Shown: positions 14,177 through 14,741 of the stretch, one piece after another | Layout: every line of letters starts with the position of its first letter | How positions within the stretch are numbered: the stretch's first letter is position 1 | Source: Kaiparowitsia sp041742695 | GTDB lineage: Bacteria > Cyanobacteriota > Cyanobacteriia > Elainellales > Elainellaceae | Reading direction: 5' to 3' | Assembly: GCA_041742695.1 (NCBI GenBank) | Contig: JBGTOF010000189.1 | Coordinates: 1-14,741 of the forward strand | DNA: 14,741 nt | Notes under the pieces: model-generated | The model's database searches: none | The model's input: only the letters and a program-made list of their open reading frames with translations | Told to the model about the DNA's origin: nothing | Position numbers and translations under genes: made by a program

Positions 14177-14542
14177 ATGGCTCGACAGATAAAGCAGGGT
14201 GCAGGCTGGCGCATTGGCTGGGATGCTGCTGCTCTAGAGTTCTGTGGCTTGGTGGGCGGAGAAGACTGGGCGCTGGAGCTGACAGATGCAGAAATGCGAG
14301 ACTTTGAACGGCTGGCGCTAGACTTGGCCGATACTATGCAGGCGATGACGGCTGAGCTGATGGCAGAGGAGCAGATTTGCTGTGAGGTGGAGAGCGATCG
14401 CCTCTGGTTAGAAGCAGAGGGCTTTCCCCAAGCCTATGGGCTGCGGCTACTGGTGCTGACCGGGCGTCGAGGCGAGGGAGCATGGGCAGCGGCAGCAGTG
14501 CCAGAGTTGATGCAGGCGCTCCGAACCCTGACGCTGTTTTAG
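14177..14542 (+). CDS. DUF1818-family protein
   Basis: The 121-residue product matches the cyanobacterial DUF1818 family as I know it: an opening QIKQGAGWRIGWD, the core FCGLVGGEDWALELTDAEMRDF, a long helix around ADTMQAMTAELMAEEQ, and the strand EQICCEVESDRLWLEAEGFPQAYGLRLLVL before a C-terminal PELMQALRTL helix. Solved members from marine cyanobacteria have, as I recall, a fold like the ssDNA-binding/Whirly group, but no function is established. It is the usual family length and looks intact. It has no strong Shine-Dalgarno (GGG just before the ATG), which is common in this phylum. The neighbouring ccmK operon is divergent. Confidence 0.9.
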   Translation: MARQIKQGAGWRIGWDAAALEFCGLVGGEDWALELTDAEMRDFERLALDLADTMQAMTAELMAEEQICCEVESDRLWLEAEGFPQAYGLRLLVLTGRRGEGAWAAAAVPELMQALRTLTLF

Positions 14543-14551
14543 ACTCAGCAT

Positions 14552-14580
14552 GACTGGTATTCAGAACGACTGGTATACAG
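14552..14580. repeat. Imperfect 13-bp direct repeat after the DUF1818 gene
   Basis: GACTGGTATTCAG (14552-14564) and GACTGGTATACAG (14568-14580) differ at one base and are offset by 16 bases. They start 10 bases after the DUF1818 stop. The second copy contains TATACAG, where an insertion-element end could start. Confidence 0.5.
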
Positions 14581-14684
14581 TTTAGAAGTTGCAATGATTA
14601 AATACAGTGTAAACAAAGTTTTCTGACGGTTTTCCTGTAGAGGGAGTGGCTGATAGGGTATTGGGTGAAGCATGGACACTCAGC

Positions 14685-14741
14685 ATGGGGAAACAGTCTC
14701 TTAAGTTAAGCCAAACGGATCGGGCGTATCTCAAAGCTCTT
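14685..14741 (+). CDS. Start of a gene, possibly an IS630-type transposase (cut by window end)
   Basis: The frame from the ATG at 14685 runs to the last base and gives MGKQSLKLSQTDRAYLKAL, a charged helical start like the beginning of helix-turn-helix domains in cyanobacterial IS630-type transposases. The frame is also open upstream to 14613, so a GTG at 14646 is another possible start. Only 19 residues are visible, so both the gene and the family are tentative. A TA-rich segment before it (around 14573-14612) could be the left end of the element. Confidence 0.35.
   Translation, partial: MGKQSLKLSQTDRAYLKAL

Overview
The window comes from a cyanobacterium, probably a GC-rich filamentous or Leptolyngbya-like lineage (the rank is a guess). 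The support is the carboxysome shell pair CcmK3/CcmK4, four cyanobacterial families of unknown function (DUF1400, DUF3038/DUF4335, DUF1818), a 'low-complexity tail' membrane protein, and many copies of GCGATCGC, the HIP1 palindrome typical of cyanobacterial chromosomes (for example near 541, 2066, 2586, 3502, 5000 and 6376). It reads as ordinary chromosome with a few small mobile remnants. I found no CRISPR array, tRNA, rRNA or recognisable defence system.

Left part (1-5150, mostly + strand) is an envelope and division block. It holds the catalytic end of an N-acetylmuramoyl-L-alanine amidase, a single-pass protein with a periplasmic coiled coil and a long Pro/Arg-rich cytoplasmic tail, the septal transpeptidase FtsI with an unusually long basic N-tail, and an exported stand-alone DUF1400 protein. 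The position, topology and coiled coil of the protein before FtsI make it an FtsL-like candidate. Its ribosome binding site is complementary to the conserved core of the cyanobacterial sRNA Yfr1. A short element with matched ends (877-975) lies between the amidase and this gene.

Middle part (5150-11104, - strand) holds a 66-aa protein of unknown function, the low-complexity-tail membrane protein, a photolyase/cryptochrome-family flavoprotein with an Asp at the flavin-N5 position, and the DUF3038-DUF4335 gene pair. A 147-bp MITE with 13-bp perfect terminal repeats and a perfect 8-bp target duplication sits just upstream of the membrane protein.

Right part (11105-14741) starts with a gene-poor stretch of about 1 kb that contains a tandem repeat and palindrome. 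It continues with a small cyclic-nucleotide-binding-fold protein that lacks the usual phosphate-binding Arg, and then the ccmK3-ccmK4 satellite carboxysome operon on the - strand, separated from it by a strong hairpin. DUF1818 follows, and the window ends in the start of another gene that may be an IS630-type transposase.

The strongest observations are the MITE with its target duplication, the FtsL-like candidate with its possible Yfr1 site, the atypical photolyase-like active site, and the ligand-site change in the cNMP-fold protein beside the carboxysome genes.
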